In this document: positions 1 through 7,672 of the stretch, in pieces
How positions within the stretch are numbered: position 1 is the first letter of the stretch
How the letters are laid out: the number at the start of each line of letters is the position of its first letter
Translations under genes and position numbers: made by a program
Origin: a virus
Length of the DNA: 38,896 nucleotides
IMG/VR virus record: IMGVR_UViG_3300037480_000054
Span: 1-38,896 of that record
Direction: 5' to 3' (one strand)
The notes under the pieces: generated by a model
The model's database searches: none
Told to the model about the DNA's origin: nothing
Seen by the model: only the letters and a program-made list of their open reading frames with translations

Positions 1-127
1 ACCTCGCTAGAACTTTAGGAGGTCGTGATTTTAGGGGTCCTATTTATAATATTTTAGGTATGGGATTTACAGATGGACGAGCGACAGCAAATGATGTGAT
101 TATGGATGTCACTAATGATTTTACCAA
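1..127. repeat. Terminal overlap, left copy
   Basis: Bases 1-127 are identical to bases 38770-38896. A perfect 127-base end overlap is what an assembler using k=127 leaves on a circular or circularly permuted molecule. The reading frame of the giant virion gene continues through the join without a break, so the overlap should be collapsed. It is not evidence of a biological direct terminal repeat. Confidence 0.95.
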
Positions 128-2516
128 ACAGATGAAAAAATATAACATATCTGAAAGAGATATCAAAAATATATCCGATGCTATTGGTCACGACTTGTCT
201 GTCACTGATGTTGGGACCGCGGCAATTAACAAGTTTGTCAAACTTCAACTCATGAGAGGAGAGAAAATAACCTTTGAGAGCGGAAGGTCTGTAAGGTTAT
301 CATTGGCAGAGATACTAGATTTACATATGGCCTCATTACAAGAAGAAGGTGAGGCACATCTTAAGAACTTTGGTTTTAAAAAATACCCTACATCAAGTAT
401 TGGTTTTGTAGCAGGTCTTAAGAGAACTGCTGGATTAAAACCAGTTACGATTCCCCCATTAAGCGTCGCTGATATACAAATGTTAGAGGATATGGTAGAG
501 GGGAATAAAACAACTAAATCTTTAAAAAAGATATTTAGGAGCATAAGTGACAGCACATTAAAACCAAGAATAAACAAAGTGTCTATGGGTATCGATGGTT
601 TCGAGGTCGCTAAGGAACCTAACTATTGGCATCTAGAGGTATTTACCAATGATAAAATAGCAACACAGCCTGTTAATATCAATATATTTGAAAGACAAGG
701 TAGACTTATCCCTAGAACAGGTGGTGACGGTGCATTAATAGTTAGAGATAGCGTCGTTCGTTTCTTTGCAGAGTCGAACGCAATAGCAGATTATATTGGA
801 CTCGCTATTCCCATACGTCAAGCATCCGCTATCACTTCATTACAATCGTTTCAAGATTTAATCGATAAGAATAAATACGATAAAGAGTTAAAAGCATTTG
901 TCACTATTATGAATGATGCCGCAAGAAGCGGTTCATATTCCACTTCGGAACATATACTAAAGTATATAAGAAACGTCGGAGTCTCGGCGATATTAGTTGG
1001 TAATCCTGGGGTTATCCTAATGCAATCAGCATCTACTATGAACTACGGGACAGTGTACGATAGAGAAGCATTCTCATACCAAAGCAAATATAACCCTTTA
1101 AGATGGATTCAAAAGATACCTGTGGCTAGGTCGGTCCTAGGAGGGGTGCAAACAGCCGGTAGAGTTACTAAAAATATGGCTATTGTCCCTCTTAGAATAG
1201 GTGGTAAGGTAACGAGTAGTGTCGCTGATACTATAGGATTAAAAAGCATTCCATATACAGGAGCGATAAAAACATTCTTTAGTAATATCGTTGATAAGAC
1301 AGTTAATAAAACTATCAATAAAAATCTTACAGAAATGACTAAGTATTCTTCGACATTCTTCGTTAGAGATAGAGTCGGGAACATTAATATGGAACTTGCA
1401 GAGCAGTCTGCTAAATCGTTAAAGGGTCAACTGACAGGTAAGAGAAAGGGCTTCGATAAGGCTAGTGGAGGATTAAGAACTGCTGATGGGCAAGCGTTGT
1501 CCAATGGTTGGGGAATGGCAAAAAATGAGGTTAAGCACGTTATGAATAATGGCATACTTAAACTTTCCAATCCTGCCGCTATTGATTTCTGGGAGTCGAT
1601 GGATGAATATGGTTATATCAAAGATAAAGATGGCAATCAAATAAAAATCGAGGATGTTAAAATAGGTTCTGACGCATACTGGGACTTCGTAGATTTAAGA
1701 AGTCATTATGCATGGAACTCTACGCAGCCGAACTACGACAATACTAATAAGACACAGAACACTTCAGGAAATACTGCTGCCGTTTCTATAATGTATCCAT
1801 TTAGAAGTTATTGGAATACCGTTGTATCTATGGTTCAAGACACATTCGGGAGGGCGAGGTACGATGCTAGAAAAACTACTAAATATAAAAACGTTCAACC
1901 TCTTGTGAATAAAATAAAAAACTTTATTCTTATAGCATCATCAATAATGATAACATCTGCATTTAAAGACATGTTTAACCAAGTATTAAGAGAGTTGAAA
2001 GACCCAGATGATATTGAGGAAATGAAAACTATAGTTAATTCATTAACTAGCATATTTGCTCTCGTACCTATTATCGGAAATATCTTACAACCATTAGCAA
2101 ATAAAGGGATAGATACATTCTTGCTTCCAGAAGATAAAAAGATAGATGCTAAATTAAGAAGAGAGATTGCCGGTGTACCTGCATTCGGGGTAGTTAATAA
2201 GGCTTGGAATAAATCCGTTAAGTTGGGGACAGAGACGCCAGAAAAGACATTCGAATATCTTTATGATTGGATAGATATCTTCTTCTTATTTAATGGGGTA
2301 GACCTGAAAGATGCTGAAAAGATATTAAAGCGTCAGGGGTTTTTAGATGGGGATAAAACCCCGAGTAAGAGCAAAGGCGGAAGAAGTAGTAGAGGCAGTG
2401 GAAGTGGCAGGTCATCTAGAAGAACTAGTGGAGGAGGAAGAAGTAGCAGGAGTAGTAAAGGTGGAAGAAGTAGCAGGAGCAGTAAGAGTCAAGGAAGAAC
2501 CTCAAGACGTAAGTAA
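1..2516 (+). CDS. Giant internal virion/ejection protein, C-terminal part
   Basis: This is the 3' part of a 2136-residue gene that starts at 34875 and crosses the contig junction. The ATG at 60 is internal, because the frame is open upstream and matches the end of the window. The part seen here has hydrophobic helices around nt 975-1030, 1912-1962 and 2047-2100, and a Tyr/Trp/Phe-rich stretch (YPFRSYWNTVVSM, nt 1795-1833) resembling C-terminal regions of large phage polyvalent or internal virion proteins. The last 53 residues (nt 2355-2513) are about 90% Ser, Arg, Gly and Lys. Position after two ejection-type genes at the end of the late operon suggests a protein carried in the capsid and delivered with DNA. 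The family assignment is inference. Confidence 0.85.
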   Translation, partial: LARTLGGRDFRGPIYNILGMGFTDGRATANDVIMDVTNDFTKQMKKYNISERDIKNISDAIGHDLSVTDVGTAAINKFVKLQLMRGEKITFESGRSVRLSLAEILDLHMASLQEEGEAHLKNFGFKKYPTSSIGFVAGLKRTAGLKPVTIPPLSVADIQMLEDMVEGNKTTKSLKKIFRSISDSTLKPRINKVSMGIDGFEVAKEPNYWHLEVFTNDKIATQPVNINIFERQGRLIPRTGGDGALIVRDSVVRFFAESNAIADYIGLAIPIRQASAITSLQSFQDLIDKNKYDKELKAFVTIMNDAARSGSYSTSEHILKYIRNVGVSAILVGNPGVILMQSASTMNYGTVYDREAFSYQSKYNPLRWIQKIPVARSVLGGVQTAGRVTKNMAIVPLRIGGKVTSSVADTIGLKSIPYTGAIKTFFSNIVDKTVNKTINKNLTEMTKYSSTFFVRDRVGNINMELAEQSAKSLKGQLTGKRKGFDKASGGLRTADGQALSNGWGMAKNEVKHVMNNGILKLSNPAAIDFWESMDEYGYIKDKDGNQIKIEDVKIGSDAYWDFVDLRSHYAWNSTQPNYDNTNKTQNTSGNTAAVSIMYPFRSYWNTVVSMVQDTFGRARYDARKTTKYKNVQPLVNKIKNFILIASSIMITSAFKDMFNQVLRELKDPDDIEEMKTIVNSLTSIFALVPIIGNILQPLANKGIDTFLLPEDKKIDAKLRREIAGVPAFGVVNKAWNKSVKLGTETPEKTFEYLYDWIDIFFLFNGVDLKDAEKILKRQGFLDGDKTPSKSKGGRSSRGSGSGRSSRRTSGGGRSSRSSKGGRSSRSSKSQGRTSRRK

Positions 2517-2552
2517 TACAACAAGACAACATGCAAATCAAAGGAGATTATC

Positions 2553-2951
2553 GTGAGCGTTTTTTCAACAATAAAAAAAGCAATATGGGTTTCTGTAGGA
2601 ACAGCACTAATAGGTAGTATATTCTGGGCTGGTGTTCTATGGAATAGAGAATCAAACAATAAAGAAAGAATTGACTATATCGAGAAGAATATGGTCACTA
2701 CTAAACTCTATGAACAGAGAGATAAAAAAATGGAAGAGCATACAGTCGTTCTTTCTAGTATTCAAGAATCAATACAAGAACTAAAAAGAGAAGTAATCAA
2801 ATCAACAAAAGATTGCCAAAAAGATATAGGTATTATCTCTACGAGAGTAGCGGTATTATCTAATAGGCAAGATACAGATGAATTAAATATCAACAAATTA
2901 TATTACGAACTAGGTAAGATAGAAATTAATAAAATGGAGAGAGGTAAATAA
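2553..2951 (+). CDS. Membrane-anchored coiled-coil protein, lysis candidate
   Basis: The protein has 132 residues and starts at GTG 2553 behind AAAGGAG. It has one N-terminal membrane segment (about residues 9-29, IWVSVGTALIGSIFWAGVLW) followed by a charged helical region likely to form a coiled coil. That N-in anchor plus helix plan is shared by inner-membrane spanins and some holin-like proteins. It sits last but one in the late operon, directly after the giant virion gene, where lysis genes often lie. Its stop overlaps the next start (TAATG). No endolysin is adjacent, so the lysis role is only a positional inference. Confidence 0.75.
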   Translation: MSVFSTIKKAIWVSVGTALIGSIFWAGVLWNRESNNKERIDYIEKNMVTTKLYEQRDKKMEEHTVVLSSIQESIQELKREVIKSTKDCQKDIGIISTRVAVLSNRQDTDELNINKLYYELGKIEINKMERGK

Positions 2952-3085
2952 TGTTAGAAGTAATTTTTGCATTTATATTTGGGGTAATTGCGACAGTATC
3001 TGCCCCTTTGTGTAAGAAGTTAATAACGCAGATAATAACTAAGGGTTTCGATAAAGCATCTAAAGAAGTGAAGCGTTGGCACTGA
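2951..3085 (+). CDS. Small membrane protein (44 aa), possible holin
   Basis: The protein has 44 residues and its ATG overlaps the preceding stop (TAATG). It begins MLEVIFAFIFGVIATVSAPL, a single membrane helix, followed by a basic amphipathic tail (KKLITQIITKGFDKASKEVKRWH). It is the final gene of the late operon, upstream of the terminator at 3122. The size and topology would suit a small holin or holin regulator, but no family is recognised. Confidence 0.65.
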   Translation: MLEVIFAFIFGVIATVSAPLCKKLITQIITKGFDKASKEVKRWH

Positions 3086-3121
3086 AACCACTTTGCTTAA
3101 TTGCAAAGATTATCTCCTTGA

Positions 3122-3166
3122 GTGGCATCAGCAAAATCCTGTAGAGGACTGATGTCACCTTTTTTA
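3122..3166 (+). terminator. Rho-independent terminator of the late operon
   Basis: A ten-pair stem GTGGCATCAG/CTGATGTCAC (3122-3131 with 3149-3158, one G-T pair) has a 17-base loop and is followed by CTTTTTT. It closes the rightward late transcript before the convergent early operon. The rest of the 3086-3279 gap holds only AT-rich imperfect hairpins (for example CACTT/AAGTG around 3198-3223) that may stop the leftward transcript. No gene is seen in it. Confidence 0.85.
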
Positions 3167-3279
3167 CGCGAAAAAAGAAGCAATCTATTTCTAGACCACT
3201 TCTTTTCCAATAAAAAAGTGAAGCATTAATGAATATGTAAAGTTATTATACTCTATTTAGAACCACTTTTCAAGTTACT

Positions 3280-3546
3280 TTACAAACTATTTAATTCGTT
3301 ATCTATCTTTGCTATCTGATTTCTTACTTCTGCCATATCATCTGCAAGTTGTCGTGCTTTTACTTGCATAGTTTCCATCGCTAGTTGAGACCTACCGTAG
3401 ATATGTTCTAGTCTTATCTTTTCTCTCGTCAGCAACTGAGGTCTTGTAACCTGAACATCCTTCTGTGCTACTGGAATATCCTTAACCTCTTTCTTAATCT
3501 CTTTGATTTGTTCTTTTGCCTTCTTAACTGTTTTCTTTTTTGACAT
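3280..3546 (-). CDS. Lys-rich coiled-coil protein of unknown function
   Basis: The protein has 88 residues and starts at 3546 behind AAGGAGACATAAGA. The first 25 residues are strongly basic (KKKTVKKAKEQIKEIKKEVK). The second half (about 45-88) is a heptad-like helix with many Ala, Gln and Glu residues. It is the last gene of the leftward early block. No family is recognised; a small nucleic-acid- or partner-binding coiled coil is possible. Confidence 0.7.
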   Translation of the reverse strand: MSKKKTVKKAKEQIKEIKKEVKDIPVAQKDVQVTRPQLLTREKIRLEHIYGRSQLAMETMQVKARQLADDMAEVRNQIAKIDNELNSL

Positions 3547-3567
3547 TCTTATGTCTCCTTAAAATTA

Positions 3568-3927
3568 TTATTCTTGATTCTCTATGTAATCTCCGGTATA
3601 AAAATCTTCCGGATTCTTATTTTCCAATTCATTTACATCATGGACTGTTAGATAGTGTTCGCAGATATATTTCTGCCTAGCATTATTAGCATTATTCAAT
3701 TTACTTAATATCTTAAATAACTGTTGATTAGTTTTTAATCTAATAAACGTTCCAACACCACCTCTTTCAGGGTCGTATCTATCTCTATGGTTATAGCAAT
3801 GTATTACGCATTCCATAACTACGTCATCTACATCTACGGCAGAGTCCTGTTTCTTTATCTCCTTAATCCTCGCTATCGCTTTCTTACGGATTAATGGCAT
3901 ATAAGCAATGATGTCATCCCAGTCCAT
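3568..3927 (-). CDS. Sigma-70 region 2-like protein (lacks region 4)
   Basis: The protein has 119 residues. The segment VDDVVMECVIHCYNHRDRYDPERGGVGTFIRLKTNQQLFKIL (about 32-75) has the layout of sigma70 region 2: an acidic DDxVxE helix, an RYDPERG turn like the RFDPxRG of bacterial sigma factors, then the helix that contacts the -10 element. There is no recognisable region 4, so it resembles reduced phage sigma factors such as T4 gp55, which read a -10-type element without a -35. Its ATG overlaps the stop of the gene before it (TAATG). It is one of three sigma-like genes here and is a candidate reader of the late promoter motif, which is inference. Confidence 0.75.
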   Translation of the reverse strand: MDWDDIIAYMPLIRKKAIARIKEIKKQDSAVDVDDVVMECVIHCYNHRDRYDPERGGVGTFIRLKTNQQLFKILSKLNNANNARQKYICEHYLTVHDVNELENKNPEDFYTGDYIENQE

Positions 3928-4349
3928 TAGTTCACCTCTTCGACTTCCTCTTCGAGTTTAAAACTTCCATAGTCCATTACGACTCTTTGCCCCTTGTAGT
4001 ATAACTTGCCTTCTCTCTCTTCTCTTTGTTCTTCCGTCTCCCAATTTATTTCATCATGAGTTGTCTCGAAAGTTATCAACGACTCCTTTAGTGCTCTCGA
4101 CCATAGACAATTGATGATATCTTTCTTACCCTCAAGTTTTTTGACCTGTTCTACCAAATCTTTATACTCTTTAAGATTAGATAATGTCGGCGGAAAAATC
4201 TGATGCTTTATCTTTATAGCGTCCAACTCAAATTGTGTCCATCTATTTTGATTCTCTATAATATAATCTACATCTACATCCTCCAGTTTCATCTCATCTT
4301 CTATGATAAAGTCTGCGTCTATACCATCTAATTTATTTTCATCTTTCAT
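3927..4349 (-). CDS. Acidic protein with internal N-terminal repeat
   Basis: The protein has 140 residues. The N-terminus carries a tandem repeat, DGIDADFIIEDEMKLE then EDVDVDYIIENQNRWT (about residues 8-40), followed by a helical region and an acidic end (EEEVEEVN). It is joined by TAATG overlap to the sigma-like gene downstream and by a one-base overlap at 4349 to the gene before it. Such coupling suggests shared regulation with the sigma-like protein; an anti-sigma or co-factor role is conceivable but not shown. No family is recognised. Confidence 0.7.
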   Translation of the reverse strand: MKDENKLDGIDADFIIEDEMKLEDVDVDYIIENQNRWTQFELDAIKIKHQIFPPTLSNLKEYKDLVEQVKKLEGKKDIINCLWSRALKESLITFETTHDEINWETEEQREEREGKLYYKGQRVVMDYGSFKLEEEVEEVN

Positions 4350-4636
4350 TATTCAGTCTCCTCTAGTTTATAAACGAAGTTGGTTATCTTTTCCCATCCT
4401 GCTTTTTCTGCTACCAATTCCTGTGCTACCTCATAGATAAAACAAAATCTCATGTTGGGAACGTAGTCTCTATTAGGTGTTTCCTTTAGGATTGTTTCAG
4501 TAGAAATTGTATCCAGAACCTCCTTAAACTCGTCTACTTCTACTTTGACTTGGTCTGCTTCCTCACCTGTAAATCTAGGTGGTGAATAAATAAAATCATC
4601 TCTGTATTCTTGTATAATTAATTCTTTAATTGTCAT
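4349..4636 (-). CDS. Hypothetical early protein (95 aa)
   Basis: The start is set at 4636 (MTIKELIIQEY) because GGGAGG stands eight bases upstream, inside the end of the preceding gene; an upstream in-frame ATG at 4672 has no comparable site. It is a soluble, mixed-charge protein with no recognised domain. Its stop overlaps the next start at 4349. Confidence 0.65.
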   Translation of the reverse strand: MTIKELIIQEYRDDFIYSPPRFTGEEADQVKVEVDEFKEVLDTISTETILKETPNRDYVPNMRFCFIYEVAQELVAEKAGWEKITNFVYKLEETE

Positions 4637-4640
4637 TATA

Positions 4641-4898
4641 TTAATCCTCCCAAGTAAGAGATATGTCTTCAAACGTTGCCGTAGAAATGTCTTTTAAAAA
4701 CTCTAAATCATTTTTCAACTCACTCTCTTTTATATCGCGGGTCCGTTGAAGCCCCTTTATCTGAGTAGATAATTCGTCCAATTCATTATTAAGTTTTTCA
4801 ACGTTAGCGATTGCTTCTGTTTTCTGCCCCTCCATAGTTACCAAATATTTATACATCTTACGATACGTTTCGTTCATGTTTATTATATGTTTTTCCAT
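4641..4898 (-). CDS. Small coiled-coil protein (85 aa)
   Basis: The start is set at 4898 (MEKHIINMNETY) with AGGAG nearby and a TAATG overlap with the preceding stop; a longer frame to 4934 lies inside that gene. Residues 20-70 are a Glu/Lys/Leu/Asn-rich helix typical of a coiled coil. Function unknown. Confidence 0.65.
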   Translation of the reverse strand: MEKHIINMNETYRKMYKYLVTMEGQKTEAIANVEKLNNELDELSTQIKGLQRTRDIKESELKNDLEFLKDISTATFEDISLTWED

Positions 4899-5350
4899 TA
4901 TTTTTCTCCTGATACTAAAACTATTTTTTGCCATTTATTCTTGAGAGTGCCTAACATAAGCACATCTCCACATTCTTCACAATGACCAAATGCCATTTGT
5001 AGAGAATTTAATTCAAGGACTCTGCCAACATCTGCTGAATGCAATTGGTATATACCTCCCAAATCTACTCTAACTCTTTTATGCTCGCATTTCTTTTCTC
5101 CACCTACAATACAGCCAGTATATTCTCCTAGATTACCAATAGATGCTTCCAGTATAAGTCTTTGGTTACTCTCCTTTTTAAGTCTGTCATTTTCCTTTAT
5201 TAACAATACGTTTAACTGTTTATTGTATTCACTCTGTTTTTTATCCGACAACATCTTCTCTGCTATCTTCAAATCTTCTTTCGCTTTATCTACAGCGTAT
5301 TCATGAAATGTTACTAGACCTTCTAATGTTTTTATACTTGTTTTTTCCAT
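4898..5350 (-). CDS. Coiled-coil plus zinc-ribbon-like protein
   Basis: The protein has 150 residues. The first 70 form a charged helix. The second half contains CIVGGEKKCEH (about 80-90) and GHCEECGD (about 122-129), spaced as two halves of a metal-binding site. The function is unknown; zinc binding is inferred from the Cys/His pattern. AAAGGAG precedes the ATG, which overlaps the previous stop (TAATG). Confidence 0.65.
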   Translation of the reverse strand: MEKTSIKTLEGLVTFHEYAVDKAKEDLKIAEKMLSDKKQSEYNKQLNVLLIKENDRLKKESNQRLILEASIGNLGEYTGCIVGGEKKCEHKRVRVDLGGIYQLHSADVGRVLELNSLQMAFGHCEECGDVLMLGTLKNKWQKIVLVSGEK

Positions 5351-5652
5351 TATTTAATCTCCTTTACTAACTTTTTGTAAATTTCATATGCTGCTATAGA
5401 TGCCCACATATCCCCTTCTCTTCCTGCTGGAGTAAGACGAGCGTTATCTACTTCTTCCTTAATCCTACTCGATACTTCTGCGATAAAGCCATTCAATTTC
5501 TTAATCTCTTTTTCTACGGCAGAGGCAATCTCTTTCTCTACGTATTCCTTTGCCCTTTCGTGTGCCTCTCCCCACATGGTGTCCATTGAACAATTCGCCG
5601 AAACTAAATCTCCTATTACTAAATCCGTCATTGTTTTTTCTGTTTTTTCCAT
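5350..5652 (-). CDS. Hypothetical early protein (100 aa)
   Basis: The protein has 100 residues with AAGGAG eight bases before the ATG. It is largely helical (AKEYVEKEIASAVEKEIKKLNGFIAEVSSRIKEEV) and ends AAYEIYKKLVKEIK. It starts MEK-, like the products starting at 4898, 5350 and 8332, which reflects a common translation-start context (GGAG..TAATGGAAAA). No domain is recognised. Confidence 0.65.
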   Translation of the reverse strand: MEKTEKTMTDLVIGDLVSANCSMDTMWGEAHERAKEYVEKEIASAVEKEIKKLNGFIAEVSSRIKEEVDNARLTPAGREGDMWASIAAYEIYKKLVKEIK

Positions 5653-5653
5653 T

Positions 5654-5830
5654 CTATTTACTCTCCTTGTTTAGTTTATTTTTACGTCTCTGGTCTATAC
5701 CTTCTTGTGACATATCTAACACCTCTGTTGCCCCCTCATCGTTCGTATCGTTTTTAAGTTCTTCGATAATTTCGATTCCTTTTGCAATAAACTCATGCAA
5801 TAGTTTGCTCATCTTGTCTTTGTTTTTCAT
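5654..5830 (-). CDS. Small helical protein (58 aa)
   Basis: The frame 5830 to 5654 encodes 58 residues beginning MKNKDKMSKLLHEF and ending NKLNKESK, behind AAGGAG. It is charged and helical, with an acidic centre and a basic end. It sits in the operon with 14 to 20-base spacings to its neighbours, so it is a likely gene. Function unknown. Confidence 0.6.
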   Translation of the reverse strand: MKNKDKMSKLLHEFIAKGIEIIEELKNDTNDEGATEVLDMSQEGIDQRRKNKLNKESK

Positions 5831-5849
5831 TTTACTATTCTCCTTTAAA

Positions 5850-6479
5850 TTAATTTGTTTTATATTTTTCTAAATGTTTAAATTGTTTCTGAATCGATTT
5901 CTCGATTATGTAACCTTCTTTGTTATTTTTATAATTTTCCTTTGTAATCGCTTCGACTGATGATATGAGTCCAGTGAACTCGAAGACTAAATTGATACCT
6001 AATTTACCTATCAATTTACAAAATACATAGACATCACAATCTCCAGGTTTCTTTGAAGCACAGATATTATTATAATCGTGATAGTAACCAATCTTATTTT
6101 TACAATCCACTCTTAGTCCATTATATATGTAATCGAAACCTTTGTTAGTTTTATTTAAGAATGTTTCTATATCATAAGGAACTTTTAAAAAGTTAGCAGT
6201 TGCGACCTCGGCGGCATAACCTTTAATATTCGCAGGTATTGCCAAATGCCCTCTACCTTGTTCCTCCATGATATCTGGTCTTTCTTCCTCTAAATTATTA
6301 ATCTTTCTTTGTATCTCTGTAGGAATAACTATATCGTTATAATATTCTGCTGACAATAGACATAGAAATCTACCGTCTAGTCTTGCTACAGATAAATCAG
6401 TCGCTTCATCCCAAATCCTTTTACCCGTCTCTACATATTCTTTTGCTATCTGTTCTTTTTCTAATTCATTTAACTTCAT
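5850..6479 (-). CDS. PD-(D/E)XK-like nuclease candidate
   Basis: The protein has 209 residues. Around residues 88-127 it has GYAAEVATANFLK with E91, then GFDYIYNGLRVDCKNK with D116 and D125-C-K127, then DVYVFCKL. This matches the E...D...(D/E)xK order of restriction-endonuclease-fold enzymes. Phages use such nucleases for recombination, host DNA breakdown or repair. The assignment rests on motif order only, and the substrate is not predictable. It starts at 6479 behind AAAGGAGAAAA. Confidence 0.6.
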   Translation of the reverse strand: MKLNELEKEQIAKEYVETGKRIWDEATDLSVARLDGRFLCLLSAEYYNDIVIPTEIQRKINNLEEERPDIMEEQGRGHLAIPANIKGYAAEVATANFLKVPYDIETFLNKTNKGFDYIYNGLRVDCKNKIGYYHDYNNICASKKPGDCDVYVFCKLIGKLGINLVFEFTGLISSVEAITKENYKNNKEGYIIEKSIQKQFKHLEKYKTN

Positions 6480-6495
6480 TCCGTTTTCTCCTTTT

Positions 6496-6549
6496 CTAAA
6501 TTGTTAAAAATAATATAACTACGCAACCCAATAAAAATGCCTCAAACAT
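6496..6549 (-). CDS. Micro-protein with one membrane segment (17 aa)
   Basis: A frame of MFEAFLLGCVVILFLTI starts eight bases after GGAGG, which lies at the 3' end of the SEC-C gene, and fills the gap before the nuclease gene. The good ribosome site and the hydrophobic sequence suggest it may be translated. Its tiny size keeps confidence low. Confidence 0.4.
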   Translation of the reverse strand: MFEAFLLGCVVILFLTI

Positions 6550-6553
6550 TTCT

Positions 6554-6763
6554 CTATCCTCCACAACAATTTTTATATTTTAGTCTTTCAGTCGGTTTAT
6601 CTTCTTTCATTTTGCCACATGGACATGGTAGATTCCTACCAATCTTATTTCTAGTCCTCAGTGTCTTCGACGCTCGCTCTGTTTTTTCTTTAGCGACTAT
6701 CTCGTATTTTGCCATATGCCTTGCTCGTCTATTCTTGTCTGCATGTATCTGTTTTATGTTCAT
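6554..6763 (-). CDS. SEC-C motif zinc-binding protein
   Basis: The protein has 69 residues with AGGAG before the ATG. The basic N-terminal two thirds are followed by a C-terminal SEC-C motif: RNLPCPCG...YKNCCGG with C47, C49, C66 and C67. In SecA and many other proteins this motif binds one zinc ion and mediates protein or nucleic-acid contacts. Here it is almost the whole structured part. Role in the phage unknown. Confidence 0.75.
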   Translation of the reverse strand: MNIKQIHADKNRRARHMAKYEIVAKEKTERASKTLRTRNKIGRNLPCPCGKMKEDKPTERLKYKNCCGG

Positions 6764-6813
6764 TTGATTCTCCTATTTATAGTATTCGGTAATTTCCGAA
6801 ATTATCCTTCTTT
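6764..6813 (-). promoter_or_regulatory. Short intergenic palindrome before SEC-C gene
   Basis: On the minus strand the gap contains TTCGG-AAATTA-CCGAA followed by ACTATAAATAGGAG. The palindrome resembles, in sequence and placement, the GTCGAATA-containing promoter boxes near 8470 and 8935, though its -10-like TATAAA is not correctly spaced from a -35. It may be an operator or a small hairpin between the sigma gene's upstream unit and this gene. Confidence 0.35.
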
Positions 6814-7398
6814 TTATTTTATTAATTTTTCATATCTTTTTTTTATCGTTGGAATTATAACCTGATACAAAGCAGACTCAACTCCTTTTATATTTATTCC
6901 CATATTCTCTGCTATCTGTTCTGCTGTCATACGCTTTAAGAACTTATTGATTGCTATCTTCTGGTGTTTAATCGACATATCTTTAATACAACTTGAAAAG
7001 AAATCTGCAAAATCTACCATATCTTCATTATTTTCGCGGGAAGGAATTAAATCTCCTACTGTCATATCATCTTCAATACTTAAATCTAAAGGAATAAAGA
7101 CAATTTTATCAGCATAATACATCTTCAACTCCTTCTTTATGGCGTTAGTAATGTCCCACATGATACATTTACCTGCGAATGTTTTAAAAGGAACCCCATA
7201 CGACTCATCAAACCGGTCTATAGCGTCTTCGAGACCTTCCCACCCAAAAGAAACGTAGTCTTCTGCTACTGCATTAGAGTATTTTTGACACACACTGTTC
7301 GATACTCTCTCGATAAGGTTAAAGTAAAACTCTACCAACTCTGTCTTATCAAGAGACTTTTTATATCTATCCCATAGTTTCTTCTCTTTTGCATCCAT
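6814..7398 (-). CDS. Sigma factor with regions 2 and 4
   Basis: The protein has 194 residues and belongs to the sigma70 superfamily. Residues about 45-85 (VAEDYVSFGWEGLEDAIDRFDESYGVPFKTFAGKCIMWDI) match region 2, with the RFD...FxTFA...I pattern. Residues about 145-190 (SIKHQKIAINKFLKRMTAEQIAENMGINIKGVESALYQ) form the helix-turn-helix of region 4. The overall plan is close to FliA/SigB-type alternative sigma factors. It should bind host core polymerase and redirect it to phage promoters. It lies in the leftward early block, so it would be made before the late genes. Confidence 0.88.
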   Translation of the reverse strand: MDAKEKKLWDRYKKSLDKTELVEFYFNLIERVSNSVCQKYSNAVAEDYVSFGWEGLEDAIDRFDESYGVPFKTFAGKCIMWDITNAIKKELKMYYADKIVFIPLDLSIEDDMTVGDLIPSRENNEDMVDFADFFSSCIKDMSIKHQKIAINKFLKRMTAEQIAENMGINIKGVESALYQVIIPTIKKRYEKLIK

Positions 7399-7414
7399 GA
7401 TTCCCCAATCCAGA

Positions 7415-7666
7415 TTATTCTTTTATTAGTCCCTTATCTTTTAATGCTCCCTCTAATTCCTTTAAAGCATCTTTAATATCGTCTTGCCCTATCATTAACC
7501 TTCCATTACTATTCATAATTTCAAACTGCATATCCTGCATATCTTCCTGACTTTGGTCTAGTTCCTTCAAAGATTTTTTCATCTTATCGTTACCTTTTTC
7601 TAAAGTTTTCATGCCTTTTGATATTCTATCTAAACTCTTTTTCATTTTCTCTAATTTTTCTTTCAT
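7415..7666 (-). CDS. Coiled-coil protein (83 aa)
   Basis: The protein is almost entirely Lys/Glu/Met/Leu/Asp heptads (MKKSLDRISKGMKTLEKGNDKMKKSLKELDQ), so it is predicted to be one long coiled coil. AAGGGATAG precedes the ATG. It lies between the resolvase and the sigma factor and could be a partner of either. No family is recognised. Confidence 0.65.
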   Translation of the reverse strand: MKEKLEKMKKSLDRISKGMKTLEKGNDKMKKSLKELDQSQEDMQDMQFEIMNSNGRLMIGQDDIKDALKELEGALKDKGLIKE

Positions 7667-7672
7667 ATTATT

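Noticed and set aside
1-127. Direct terminal repeat as a packaging signal
   Set aside because: The overlap is exactly 127 bases and lies in the middle of a gene, which fits an assembly k-mer overlap of a circular map better than a true phage end.
60-2516. Separate 818-residue gene starting at 60
   Set aside because: The frame is open upstream across the join and continuous with the gene from 34875; no ribosome site precedes 60.
2347-2556. 69-residue frame overlapping the giant protein's tail
   Set aside because: It is a shifted reading of the same GGAAGAAGTAGC-type repeats, and repetitive DNA keeps several frames open.
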